Shown here: positions 26,258-34,261 of the stretch, in pieces
Layout of the letters: every line of letters begins with the position of its first letter
Numbering within the stretch: the stretch's first letter is position 1
Assembly (NCBI RefSeq): GCF_034928825.1
Contig: NZ_JAYFUL010000008.1
Coordinates: 112,276 to 176,275 of the forward strand
Length of the DNA: 64,000 nt
Origin: Arcicella aquatica
GTDB lineage: Bacteria; Bacteroidota; Bacteroidia; Cytophagales; Spirosomataceae
Direction of reading: 5' to 3'
The notes under the pieces: model-generated
Told to the model about the DNA's origin: nothing
Seen by the model: only the letters and a program-made list of their open reading frames with translations
The model's database searches: none
Position numbers and translations under genes: made by a program

Positions 26258-26815
26258 ATGGGTTTTGCCTATAAAATAAATAATCCTAGAGGAACATATT
26301 TTATCACCTTTGCCACTGTTCAATGGGTTGATGCTTTTACCAGAAAACGTTATGTTGATATTGTTTTAGAAAGTATAAAGTATTGCCAAAAAGAAAAAGG
26401 CTTACGGGTTCATGCTTGGTGTATCATGTCTAACCATGTTCATTTGATTGCTTCAACACTACGTCCACAACCTACTTTATCCGATATTTTACGAGACCTT
26501 AAAAAATTCACTTCCAATAAAATCTTAGAAGCCATTCAAGATGAACGAGAAATAGAAAGCAGAAAAGGCTGGATGTTATGGTTATTTAAAAGTGCGGGGG
26601 AGCGTAATCCAAACAATACATATTTCCAATTCTGGAGACAAGACAATCATCCTGAAGAGATTTTTTCAACAAAATTTATGGAAAGCAAATTAGAGTATAT
26701 TCATAACAATCCTGTAAAAGCTGGCTTAGTAGAAGAACCGTGGGAGTATTTACTTTCATCTGCAAAAGACTATATGACTAATAGAAAAGGATTATTAGAG
26801 ATTGATTTTGTTTGA
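26258..26815 (+). CDS. REP-associated tyrosine transposase (RAYT, Y1_Tnp/HUH family)
   Basis: A 185-residue single-tyrosine HUH nuclease related to IS200/IS605 transposases. The metal-binding HUH is H60-V-H62 in MSNHVHLIAS; the catalytic tyrosine is Y147 in LEYIHNNPVKAGLVE. FQFWRQDNHPEE is also typical of RAYTs. Such proteins act on short palindromic (REP) sequences, and here matched palindromes lie just before and after the gene in mirror order, which supports activity on them. A truncated second copy of its 5' end is at 27223. Confidence 0.93.
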   Translation: MGFAYKINNPRGTYFITFATVQWVDAFTRKRYVDIVLESIKYCQKEKGLRVHAWCIMSNHVHLIASTLRPQPTLSDILRDLKKFTSNKILEAIQDEREIESRKGWMLWLFKSAGERNPNNTYFQFWRQDNHPEEIFSTKFMESKLEYIHNNPVKAGLVEEPWEYLLSSAKDYMTNRKGLLEIDFV

Positions 26816-26827
26816 AACACGTGTTTC

Positions 26828-26878
26828 GCAGTCAGAGACTGCTTTTTATTGAGCGTTCCAAGTCTCTAGACTTGGAAC
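26828..26878. repeat. REP-like palindrome pair, right of RAYT
   Basis: GCAGTCAGAGACTGC (26828-26842) followed by GTTCCAAGTCTCTAGACTTGGAAC-type hairpin (26855-26878). The order is the mirror image of the left pair, so the RAYT gene is bracketed by inverted units. Confidence 0.85.
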
Positions 26879-26896
26879 AGCACAGTTGTAGATGCA

Positions 26897-27061
26897 ATGA
26901 AAACTAATGACATTAATGTGTTATTTGACAAGGATTTTTGGAGTAATAAGACATGGGAACTCGAAAAAATCTTATGTAGTATTTTAGATGTTGATAAACC
27001 AAATTTAGTATGGGGAACAGATGATTACAAAAAATACATATTGTCGTTAATTGAAAGATGA
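26897..27061 (+). pseudogene. Short ORF or gene fragment
   Basis: A 54-codon frame from ATG at 26897 (MKTNDINVLFDKDFWSNK to YILSLIER) with normal-looking codon and residue content but no recognised family. It lies between REP-like units in the RAYT islet and may be a real small protein or the remains of a larger gene cut by palindrome insertion. Confidence 0.35.
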
Positions 27062-27111
27062 AAAATTCCCTATTGGTTCCAAATTCCTAAACTTAGAACA
27101 ATAAATAAAAT

Positions 27112-27201
27112 GCAGTCTCAGACTGAAAAAATACAAATAAATCCCTCGCTGTTCCAAGTTTAACAACTTGGAACAAAAAATAAAATGCAGTCTCAGACTA
27201 C
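27112..27201. repeat. REP-like palindrome cluster
   Basis: Three motifs of the RAYT-associated family: GCAGTCTCAGACTG at 27112-27125, GTTCCAAGTTT...AACTTGGAAC at 27151-27174, and GCAGTCTCAGACTAC at 27187-27201. A decayed GTTCC...GAAC hairpin precedes them at about 27076-27099. Confidence 0.8.
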
Positions 27202-27222
27202 AAGCAAGTAAAGCAATATAAT

Positions 27223-27270
27223 ATAGGTTATGTCTATAAAATAAATAATCCAAGAGGAACATATTTTATC
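27223..27270 (+). pseudogene. Truncated 5' end of a second RAYT gene
   Basis: About 48 bases match the first 16 codons of the intact RAYT gene (CTATAAAATAAATAATCC and AGAGGAACATATTTTATC shared), with ATG changed to ATA at the start. The match ends abruptly at CCCCCACTAG. The upstream palindrome (27187) sits at the same relative position as in the intact copy, so this is the left end of a duplicated RAYT-REP unit that was later cut. Confidence 0.8.
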
Positions 27271-27299
27271 CCCCACTAGTGCAATTCTCAACCAAACCA

Positions 27300-27416
27300 T
27301 CACTTGTACCAAAAATCACCTCAATTTGTAACTGAGGCTAAAAGGAAAGAACTATTTTTGGGCATCGAAAACATGTTGTTTTAGTTTAAAACTGAAACGG
27401 TTATGGGTACAAGTGA
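27300..27416. repeat. Small 117-bp inverted-repeat segment
   Basis: TCACTTGTACC at 27300-27310 and GGTACAAGTGA at 27406-27416 are exact inverted 11-mers. The interior is non-coding. It could be a small MITE remnant; it starts 30 bases after the RAYT fragment is cut off. Confidence 0.45.
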
Positions 27417-27484
27417 CGCTTCGCTTGACGCTGGATTCGTATTCAGAAGTTTAAAATAATTAATATTATAAAGTACGACAAGGC

Positions 27485-27516
27485 TTTGGCATATTAGTGA
27501 GTTAGCGGTAATTTTG
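27485..27516 (+). promoter_or_regulatory. Consensus Bacteroidota promoter
   Basis: TTTG at 27485-27488, then 20 bases, then TAATTTTG at 27509-27516: a full match to TTTG-N20-TAnnTTTG. The predicted transcription start is only about 7-8 bases before the ATG at 27531, so the leader would be very short. Confidence 0.65.
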
Positions 27517-27530
27517 CCTTAAAAAATTTA

Positions 27531-28439
27531 ATGAAAATAAAAGCAAAATCATCTTTCAAAGATGAACAAAAAGATAAAGATTACTTTGAAAATTGGGTTA
27601 AAGAATTAGAAGTAAATAACCAAAGAGTTTATGAAAAATTTGAAGTTAAAACTAGTATTGGTAAAACTCAAGTTTATGGTTTAAACACTAAAGAAGAACA
27701 TATCGAAACCCTTGTTATCTTTCCCGGAGCCAGAACTACTTCATTAATTTGGGATTTTGACAAAGGTTTAGATAATTTAAACCTTAAAATAAGAATCTAT
27801 CTAGTTGAAACAAATGGGTTACCAAATTTAAGTGATGGAGATACTCCTGATATTAAATCATTAGGATATGGGATATGGGCTGCCGAAGTTTTAGAAAAGT
27901 TGAAAATAGAAAAAGCGTTTATCGCAGGTGCTTCATTTGGAGGGTTAATTTGTATGAAACTTGCTATTGTAAAACCTGAAATGATTAAAGCTGTTTTTTT
28001 ACTTAATCCGGGCTGTCTTCAACCTTTTTCACTGACTTTAAAAAATCTGTATTTCAATATTTTACCAATTTTAAGGCCTATACCAGCAAATGTTTTAAAG
28101 TTTTTAGACAAAGCCGTTTTTGCTAAACCAAATCATAAATTATCTCAACAATCTGAAAAAATGTTAGTAGATTATGAGGTTTTTGCAATAAGTCGATACA
28201 AGGATAATACCCAGAAACCTTATTATATGGATAAACAATTAGCAGAAGTTAGTGTTGAAACATATTTACTTGAAGGAAATAAGGATTTATTATTCCCTTT
28301 TGAAAAATCAATTGAAAATGCTCAAAAACATATTCGTAACTTAAAAGAATATATCGTATTTGAAAATGTTGGACACGGAATAGAAACCTATAATAAAGCA
28401 ATAAATTATATAGGAGAAAAAATAAAAAACTATCGCTAA
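27531..28439 (+). CDS. Alpha/beta hydrolase
   Basis: A 302-residue alpha/beta hydrolase with no signal peptide. The nucleophile elbow is GASFGG with S135; an acid is likely near residue 255 (LLEGNKDLLFP) and the histidine near 285 (NVGHGIE). The strand LVIFPGARTTSLIW before it gives the oxyanion loop. Substrate unknown. A near-consensus promoter is directly upstream. Confidence 0.88.
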   Translation: MKIKAKSSFKDEQKDKDYFENWVKELEVNNQRVYEKFEVKTSIGKTQVYGLNTKEEHIETLVIFPGARTTSLIWDFDKGLDNLNLKIRIYLVETNGLPNLSDGDTPDIKSLGYGIWAAEVLEKLKIEKAFIAGASFGGLICMKLAIVKPEMIKAVFLLNPGCLQPFSLTLKNLYFNILPILRPIPANVLKFLDKAVFAKPNHKLSQQSEKMLVDYEVFAISRYKDNTQKPYYMDKQLAEVSVETYLLEGNKDLLFPFEKSIENAQKHIRNLKEYIVFENVGHGIETYNKAINYIGEKIKNYR

Positions 28440-28512
28440 AAATAATGTTTAAGTATTGACTGGCAAACTCTAGCTATACTTCGCCAAGTTATAAACCGTC
28501 AAAACCTTACCT

Positions 28513-28920
28513 ATGAGCAGTATCCTGAAATTCAATTGGAATTATTTTATCGTAGCATCTTTGTTATTTATAGTAGAAGTGCTTATTGCCATGTTTGCTC
28601 ATGATCAATTCATTCGCCCTTATTTTGGCGACTTTTTAGTTGTCATACTAATTTATTGTTTTGTAAAGTCCTTTCTGGATACTCCTGTTTTTAAAACAGC
28701 CATAGCAGTTTTAGTTTTTTCTTTTACCCTAGAGATTTTGCAATACTTTGATATTGTCACCAAAATGGGTTTAGGACATTCAAAATTTGCCAGAACTGTT
28801 ATAGGAACTTCGTTTGAATGGATTGACTTAATTGCCTATACGCTTGGAATTGCTTTTGTGATTTATGTGGAGAAGAGGTTCTCCACAATTAATGCGAGAA
28901 AGAGCCAAACACTTAGGTGA
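28513..28920 (+). CDS. DUF2809 family membrane protein
   Basis: A 135-residue integral membrane protein with about four helices (8-25, 34-51, 57-75, 99-117). The pattern YFGDFLVVILIYCFVKSF and TVIGTSFEWIDLIAYTLG is diagnostic for DUF2809. Function unknown. Confidence 0.85.
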   Translation: MSSILKFNWNYFIVASLLFIVEVLIAMFAHDQFIRPYFGDFLVVILIYCFVKSFLDTPVFKTAIAVLVFSFTLEILQYFDIVTKMGLGHSKFARTVIGTSFEWIDLIAYTLGIAFVIYVEKRFSTINARKSQTLR

Positions 28921-28974
28921 TTTTTTAAGCATCTTCATAATGGCTAATGATTTTTGACATCATTAGCCCCTCGC

Positions 28975-29027
28975 TGTTCCAAGCCTTAGAGCTTTGAACA
29001 ATAAATAAATTGTAGTCTCAGACTACA
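28975..29027. repeat. REP-like palindrome pair, distal copy
   Basis: GTTCCAAG...CTTTGAAC hairpin (28975-28998, one mismatch) and the perfect palindrome TGTAGTCTCAGACTACA (29011-29027). It has the same two-part order and spacing as the unit at 26169, over 2 kb from the RAYT gene. The outer bases of the second palindrome changed on both arms (TGTAG/CTACA for GCAG/CTGC), keeping the pairing. Confidence 0.82.
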
Positions 29028-29202
29028 AAACAAACTTAATAGCGATTACGCCAAATAATTCCTACTCAAAATACGACTCCTTGGGAATCAAACAATTTTA
29101 AGGAAGCTTCTTGTCTGTCTATAAACATTTTAATCCTTCGTATTTTTTATTTACTTGCACATGCAATATCTCTTCTATGTGTAAAACTAAACAATTTGAT
29201 AA

Positions 29203-29691
29203 ATGAAATTCTTTTTACAAATCAGCAATAAAACAGTAGTTTTTCTTCTATTTTTCACGGTATGGACTGACATGATTTTACCCAAACAATTTAAAAATAG
29301 TGGATTGGCATTTTGGATTTGGACAATGTTTCTTTTAAGTTGGTTCTATTTCGCATTTAAACATTTATCTTCTATTTCAGACAAAAATATTAAAATTAAG
29401 CTATCATATAATTTTGCATTAATATGGTTAGTGATTACTTCAAGCTTACGTAGGGGAATTGGGTTTAACCTAGTTCTTTTTGGTTATTTTAATTTGATAT
29501 GCTACATTTATTTAGCTGTTATATTAACAATTTATTTATTAAGATTGGAACAAAATAAGAAAGTAAATATTAAATCAATTATGACTTTTCTTATGGTATT
29601 TATTCTACCGATAGGTGCATGGTGGATTCATAAAAGAATCCAGAAAGTTGTTTTAGATCATTATAATCTACAAGCGGTTTTAAACCTTTAA
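29203..29691 (+). CDS. Hypothetical integral membrane protein
   Basis: A 162-residue protein with about five hydrophobic segments (10-25, 38-56, 68-84, 92-115, 128-145) and a basic C-terminus. No family recognised. Its composition is plain and AT-rich. It stands alone between intergenic gaps in the accessory stretch. Confidence 0.6.
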   Translation: MKFFLQISNKTVVFLLFFTVWTDMILPKQFKNSGLAFWIWTMFLLSWFYFAFKHLSSISDKNIKIKLSYNFALIWLVITSSLRRGIGFNLVLFGYFNLICYIYLAVILTIYLLRLEQNKKVNIKSIMTFLMVFILPIGAWWIHKRIQKVVLDHYNLQAVLNL

Positions 29692-29779
29692 GCTTTGAAT
29701 AAAACAATCAAATTTATTACTACTGCCCTACCTCTAATGCTAGAAAACACAAAACAACATATTTATATTAACACTCATC

Positions 29780-30127
29780 ATGGACAAACAAACAGTTAAA
29801 TATATTATAGACCATTATTTCCACCTTTTAAAAGACAAAGAAAAACTTGCTTGGCAACATTACAGTTCTAACATAAAACTTGAAGAAAACAAAAATTCAA
29901 CAATAGCTGAAATGTACCAAAAATATGGGTGGCTTACTGAATACAAGGATGTATTAGATTTATTAAAAGATGGCTATGATAACTTTGAAGAAAATACTGC
30001 AAAAAAGATATTATCAGCACATGAAGGTAAAATATTTTTTAATAGATGTCCCAATTGTGGTTTACTCGCACGAACACCTAAAGCAAAGCAATGTAGGTAT
30101 TGTCTGCACGACTGGCATGATTCGTAA
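29780..30127 (+). CDS. Hypothetical protein with C-terminal zinc ribbon
   Basis: A 115-residue soluble protein. The first ~80 residues are helical and charged (YFHLLKDKEKLAWQHYSSNIK). The C-terminus has two CxxC pairs, CPNCG and CRYC, spaced like a zinc ribbon. No family was recognised with confidence. Confidence 0.6.
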   Translation: MDKQTVKYIIDHYFHLLKDKEKLAWQHYSSNIKLEENKNSTIAEMYQKYGWLTEYKDVLDLLKDGYDNFEENTAKKILSAHEGKIFFNRCPNCGLLARTPKAKQCRYCLHDWHDS

Positions 30128-30197
30128 GCAACTTTGAAAATAAATGATATCTATCAGTCATACTATCTTTAAATGAATCTACATTAAGCACAACACA

Positions 30198-30959
30198 ATG
30201 ATTCGCTACAACATCAATTGGTTAACTGATAAATTTGAAAATGGTGACATTTTGAAATTTATATACTTCTGGGGACATACTAATAAATACAATGAGACTG
30301 TTGGAAAATTCTGTTTTAGTCAATGGTTTCGCTGCCCTTTCACCGTTAACGATGTTACTTATAAAACATCAGAACATTGGATGATGGCTCATAAAGCATT
30401 GCTGTTTGGTGATAAAAACAATTTTGATAAAATAATTCTTTGCGACAAACCAGGAGAAGCTAAAGAGCTGGGGAGACAAGTAATGGGATATGACGAACAA
30501 ATTTGGAATGATAAAAAATTCGATATTGTAAAACTTGGAAATATTCATAAGTTTAATCAGCATCCTCTTATCACTGATTTTTTGTTGCAAACAGGAAGTA
30601 GAATTTTAGTAGAAGCGAGTCCAGTCGATACAATATGGGGAGTTGGATTATCGCAAGATAACAATGACATTGAAAATATTTATACTTGGCGTGGTCAAAA
30701 TCTACTTGGTTTTGTATTGATGGAGACAAGAGACTTTTTAAAAGAATTTGGGCATTTCAAACCTCTTGAAAATGCTATGCAAGCACCTTGGATAAAATTT
30801 CCTAATATTAATGACAAAGATTGTTTTTGGCGAATGGGGCTTGGAGAGGAATACTTATTTCAATTTAGTAAGTATTATTTAGGGCTGAACGAAAGAGATA
30901 AAACTATTTACAAATTAACTAATCCCTCCCCTTACGATTGGACAAACTTTTATCTTTAA
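30198..30959 (+). CDS. NADAR-domain protein (YbiA-like)
   Basis: A 253-residue protein with the NADAR fold: FCFSQWFRCPFTVNDVTYKTSEHWMMAHKA near 38-67, a central EAKELGRQVMGYDEQIW, and SPVDTIWGVGLS near 141-152 with the WG motif. NADAR proteins act on ADP-ribose-linked bases; some hydrolyse riboflavin precursors and others remove ADP-ribose from guanine in DNA and pair with DarT-type toxins. No DarT-like gene is seen next to it. The C-terminal ~65 residues extend beyond the core. Confidence 0.88.
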   Translation: MIRYNINWLTDKFENGDILKFIYFWGHTNKYNETVGKFCFSQWFRCPFTVNDVTYKTSEHWMMAHKALLFGDKNNFDKIILCDKPGEAKELGRQVMGYDEQIWNDKKFDIVKLGNIHKFNQHPLITDFLLQTGSRILVEASPVDTIWGVGLSQDNNDIENIYTWRGQNLLGFVLMETRDFLKEFGHFKPLENAMQAPWIKFPNINDKDCFWRMGLGEEYLFQFSKYYLGLNERDKTIYKLTNPSPYDWTNFYL

Positions 30960-31032
30960 TTAGTGTAAATGTTAATAGGAAAGATTTATTTAATAGCTAA
31001 TTTTCAAACAACGACTTTAATATTTCAACTCC

Positions 31033-31575
31033 ATGAACACACAAAACGCTGTATATATTGCTCAAAGTCTTGATGGATACATTGCCGACAAAAATGGTGG
31101 TATTGCTTGGCTAGATTCCATAGCCAATCCTGATGGTGATGATATGGGTTATTATGCTTTTTTCAACCGTATTGATGCCCTCGTAATGGGTAGAGTAACC
31201 TTTGAGACTGTTTGCGGTTTTGATTGTGAATGGCCTTATAACAAACCTGTTTTTGTATTGAGTAATACCATTGCTAAAATTCCTGAAAGCCATCATCAGA
31301 AAGCATTTCTCGTAAAAGGAACATTGACAGATATTCTTTCGCAGATACACCAAAAAGGATATACTCGATTATATATAGATGGCGGAAAAACTATTCAGCA
31401 ATTCCTAAAAGAAGATTTGATAGATGAAATGATTATTACAACTTTTCCTATCTTACTTGGTGGAGGTTTCCCCCTTTTTGGTGACTTACCTCAACCCTTA
31501 TCTTTTGACGTACAATCTTCTCAAATCTTTTTGGGCAATTTAATTCAAACACACTTTATTAGGAAAAAACATTGA
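31033..31575 (+). CDS. Dihydrofolate reductase-family protein (RibD C-terminal-like)
   Basis: A 180-residue reductase-like protein. YIAQSLDGYIADKNGGIAWL at the N-terminus, DALVMGRVTFETVCGF, LYIDGGKTIQQFLKEDLIDEMIITTFPILLGGG and a short end identify the RibD_C/DHFR-like family rather than true FolA. NADPH binding is likely; the substrate is unknown. Confidence 0.88.
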   Translation: MNTQNAVYIAQSLDGYIADKNGGIAWLDSIANPDGDDMGYYAFFNRIDALVMGRVTFETVCGFDCEWPYNKPVFVLSNTIAKIPESHHQKAFLVKGTLTDILSQIHQKGYTRLYIDGGKTIQQFLKEDLIDEMIITTFPILLGGGFPLFGDLPQPLSFDVQSSQIFLGNLIQTHFIRKKH

Positions 31576-31934
31576 AACTCTTTAGACATTAAAGAAGGCT
31601 TTCTCATGGTATTACAAATAAGTTAGCTTGAAAATAAAGAATATAATATCAGTTATGCAATAAGTGTAATTTTAAGGTTTTCCCTTTAGTAAAAATACCG
31701 TTTAATAAATATACCCCTCTATCACTTGGAAATATTTTGAATTAAGATTATGTTTGAAATGTCATTCGACAACACTTCCAAATACCACTGCATTAAGATA
31801 CTCCACTTGCCATCTCAAAAAAGATTTATTAAAAAAAATTAAATTCACAAACAACCTTTTCCCCAATAATTACGTATCTCAAATTAAAAGAAGTTTTTAA
31901 CTTTTAAATTAATATAACAAAACAATCAGCGAAC
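31576..31934. other. AT-rich intergenic region
   Basis: About 360 bases without a recognised gene, hairpin or repeat, very AT-rich towards 31840-31925. Probably the promoter region of the small membrane protein that follows. Confidence 0.4.
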
Positions 31935-32270
31935 ATGAATACAATATTATTAATCCATAGTGTACTTGCAGTGTCTATTTATTTTTTCATGCAAAAAATA
32001 AATAAAATACTTTCTCCTAGAGTTAGTACATTTACAGTGAACATTTTGTTGATTGTCTTTAATGTGTTGGTTCTTATCATGATTCCGATTTGCCTTGGGG
32101 AGATATTGCGAGTGTCTTTGGGCGAAAATGAAGAACAATCTGAACAAGAACAATTATTGATATTTGCTCCTCATATTCTAAGCTTTTCAATGAACCTTTA
32201 CAATTTGTTTATCGCTAATAACAAACAGTTAGGTAATGATTCACAAATTGTTTCTAAAGAAATATTTTAA
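31935..32270 (+). CDS. Hypothetical small membrane protein
   Basis: A 111-residue protein with an N-terminal hydrophobic segment (3-18), a second (32-54) and a possible third (78-94), separated by an acidic loop ENEEQSEQEQ. No family recognised. It ends about 85 bases before a palindrome that lies between it and the convergent sensor gene. Confidence 0.5.
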   Translation: MNTILLIHSVLAVSIYFFMQKINKILSPRVSTFTVNILLIVFNVLVLIMIPICLGEILRVSLGENEEQSEQEQLLIFAPHILSFSMNLYNLFIANNKQLGNDSQIVSKEIF

Positions 32271-32355
32271 TTCAAATAGTTTCATAGCGGCTAAATATCG
32301 GCGACTGCTATTGCCTTAGCTACATTTGGGGTAAAATGATCACAAAACCCTATTT

Positions 32356-32403
32356 CAATTTTTATCCTTAGGGAGGGACTTTGCTCACTAAGGATAAAAA
32401 TTG
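32356..32403. repeat. Dispersed palindrome, copy 4 (48 bp)
   Basis: Imperfect palindrome centred at 32379.5: outer arms CAATTTTTATCCTTAG with exact complement, and a decayed centre GGGAGGGACTTTGCTCA. It lies between convergent genes and could end both transcripts. Confidence 0.75.
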
Positions 32404-32469
32404 AAGCTTAACTGAATTGCTACTGAAGCGACTACCAATGATATGATGTTCTTCAGAGAACATTATCCT

Positions 32470-33933
32470 CTATTTATCTTTCAAATCCTTCGTTACTTTT
32501 ACATACCCTATCACTTCGTTCTCATTATTGTGTATCGCCGTCAGTACTACAGAACTCCAGAAGTTTGTCTTATCTTTTCTAAGCCTCCACCCTTCATGAT
32601 AAGCTCTACCATGTTTTCTAGATTGCTCAAGGAATGAATTAGGAAATCCCTTTTTAATATCTTCTTCACTATAAAAAACATTAAAACTTTTACCTATTAT
32701 TTCTTGGGCAGTATATCCTTTTATACGCTGTGCACCTTTATTCCATCTTTCAATAATTCCTTTATCATCTAATAATATAATTGCATAGTCTTCTATTTCA
32801 TCAATCATTCTTCTATTTCGTTCTTCTGATATATTGAGCGAGTTTTGTACCTCTCTAATATCCGTTAGGTCGCGGGTTATTTTAATATATCCTATCACGT
32901 CGCCAATCTCATTGTGAATACTGGTGATAATGACGCTTGCCCAAAATTGCGAACCATCTTTTTTTATCCGCCAACCTGCATTTCTAGCCACTTTGTTAAG
33001 TCGTGCCTCTGCTAATAATGTTTCCGGTAGTTTATTTTCCCTATCAGTCGCCGAGTAAAAGTTCCTAAAGTTTTTGCCAACAATCTCGGCGGACGTATAG
33101 CCTTTAATTTTTTGAGCTCCTATATTCCAGTTTTCAATATTTCCTTTTACATCTAATAGCAGAATGGCGTAATCTTCAATCTCTTCAATGGCTTTGTTTA
33201 ATTGCATGATTTTGAAATCCTTATTGCCCATTGATTCATTCACTATCGAATGGATTTTATTATCCAAAATACTGGTTGCATCCAGCATCATCTTTATCCA
33301 TTCTTCATCTACTTCATACAAACCGTCTTTAATTAAATTAACCAACCCCATAATTGATGTAAGCGGATGGCGAACTTCATGAGATTGTAATTGGGCAATT
33401 TGTCTCATAGAGATATTCTTTTCTTCTATCTCCTGATTTTTTTGTAGCAGTCTCTTTTGACTCAGCTTTAATTCCAATAAACAAACTACCTGCTTCGACA
33501 GCACTTCTAGCGTCAATCGTTGCAATTCTGTCAAATCGTTAGGCCTTACGTCAAATAAACATAAAGTCCCTAGCTTGTGACCACTACTCATGACCAAAGG
33601 AGCACCTGCATAAAAGCACAAATTGGGTGCAGTATGGACTAATGGATTACCATCAAATCGATTATCCTTGGTGGCATCATTGATAATTAGTATCTCATCT
33701 TGCTGTATGGCATACTGACAAAACGACGTTTCGCGAGGTGCTTGTCTTTCATTTACCCCTGATGATACTTTTATCCAGTTAACATTCTCCCCAAGTAGGG
33801 TGATAAGCGAAATAGGTATTTCGCATAATCGCGAAGCTAAATCTGTAATTTGTTGAAGTTCTGGTATGGCGTCAAAATCAAGTTGTAAGTACGCATTTAC
33901 TTCTTGTAATCTATTTAATTCATACTCATTCAT
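32470..33933 (-). CDS. GAF-(H-box)-PAS-PAS signalling protein without kinase ATPase domain
   Basis: A 487-residue cytoplasmic sensor. Order: GAF domain (about 20-155), a histidine-kinase dimerisation-like segment (about 165-235) with the H-box SHEVRHPLTSIMGL (H185), then two PAS domains (about 247-365 and 373-487) that are close copies of each other (AIEEIEDYAILLLDVKG and RMIDEIEDYAIILLDDKG; both continue IVGK/IIGK and an HNE(x)8GY(I/V)K end). No HATPase_c domain follows, so it cannot autophosphorylate by itself. No partner gene is adjacent. It may be a scaffold or a receptor for a separate kinase. Confidence 0.85.
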   Translation of the reverse strand: MNEYELNRLQEVNAYLQLDFDAIPELQQITDLASRLCEIPISLITLLGENVNWIKVSSGVNERQAPRETSFCQYAIQQDEILIINDATKDNRFDGNPLVHTAPNLCFYAGAPLVMSSGHKLGTLCLFDVRPNDLTELQRLTLEVLSKQVVCLLELKLSQKRLLQKNQEIEEKNISMRQIAQLQSHEVRHPLTSIMGLVNLIKDGLYEVDEEWIKMMLDATSILDNKIHSIVNESMGNKDFKIMQLNKAIEEIEDYAILLLDVKGNIENWNIGAQKIKGYTSAEIVGKNFRNFYSATDRENKLPETLLAEARLNKVARNAGWRIKKDGSQFWASVIITSIHNEIGDVIGYIKITRDLTDIREVQNSLNISEERNRRMIDEIEDYAIILLDDKGIIERWNKGAQRIKGYTAQEIIGKSFNVFYSEEDIKKGFPNSFLEQSRKHGRAYHEGWRLRKDKTNFWSSVVLTAIHNNENEVIGYVKVTKDLKDK

Positions 33934-34261
33934 AACATAATGATGTTTTTATGTGGTTTTATAACAAATTATGAGCAAATATTCGACCAAAATAATTCAA
34001 GGCTCTTTCATTGTCATAACTAATAACAAGGTAATGTCTGAATGACACCTTCTTTAAAATTGAAATCTAATTATACCCGCTGTAATTTAGAAGTGGGCAT
34101 ATATTGTTAAAATAACGTACAATTTATAATATAATATAACACAATTGGGTAATTTTACTTAATCGCTGATTAATTTAATCTAACGACTAATCAACAAAAA
34201 TTGCCCACCAAAACCAAAGGCTTGATGGGCAATTTTTGTTTTATTAATGATGTATTATCGA
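33934..34261. other. Intergenic region between sensor gene and oxidoreductase gene
   Basis: Mostly plain AT-rich sequence with the promoter side of the leftward sensor gene. Its right part holds the hairpin terminator listed at 34193. No gene seen. Confidence 0.45.
34193..34240 (-). terminator. Hairpin terminator after the Gfo/Idh/MocA gene
   Basis: A 15-bp perfect stem, AACAAAAATTGCCCA/TGGGCAATTTTTGTT (34193-34207 with 34226-34240), with an 18-base loop. It lies 22 bases past the stop codon of the leftward oxidoreductase gene; the stem's own T run serves as the U tract. Confidence 0.8.

Noticed and set aside
25511..29027. CRISPR-like repeats
   Set aside because: The repeated GCAGTCTCAGACTGC motifs are irregularly spaced and linked to a RAYT gene; there are no regular spacers and no cas genes.
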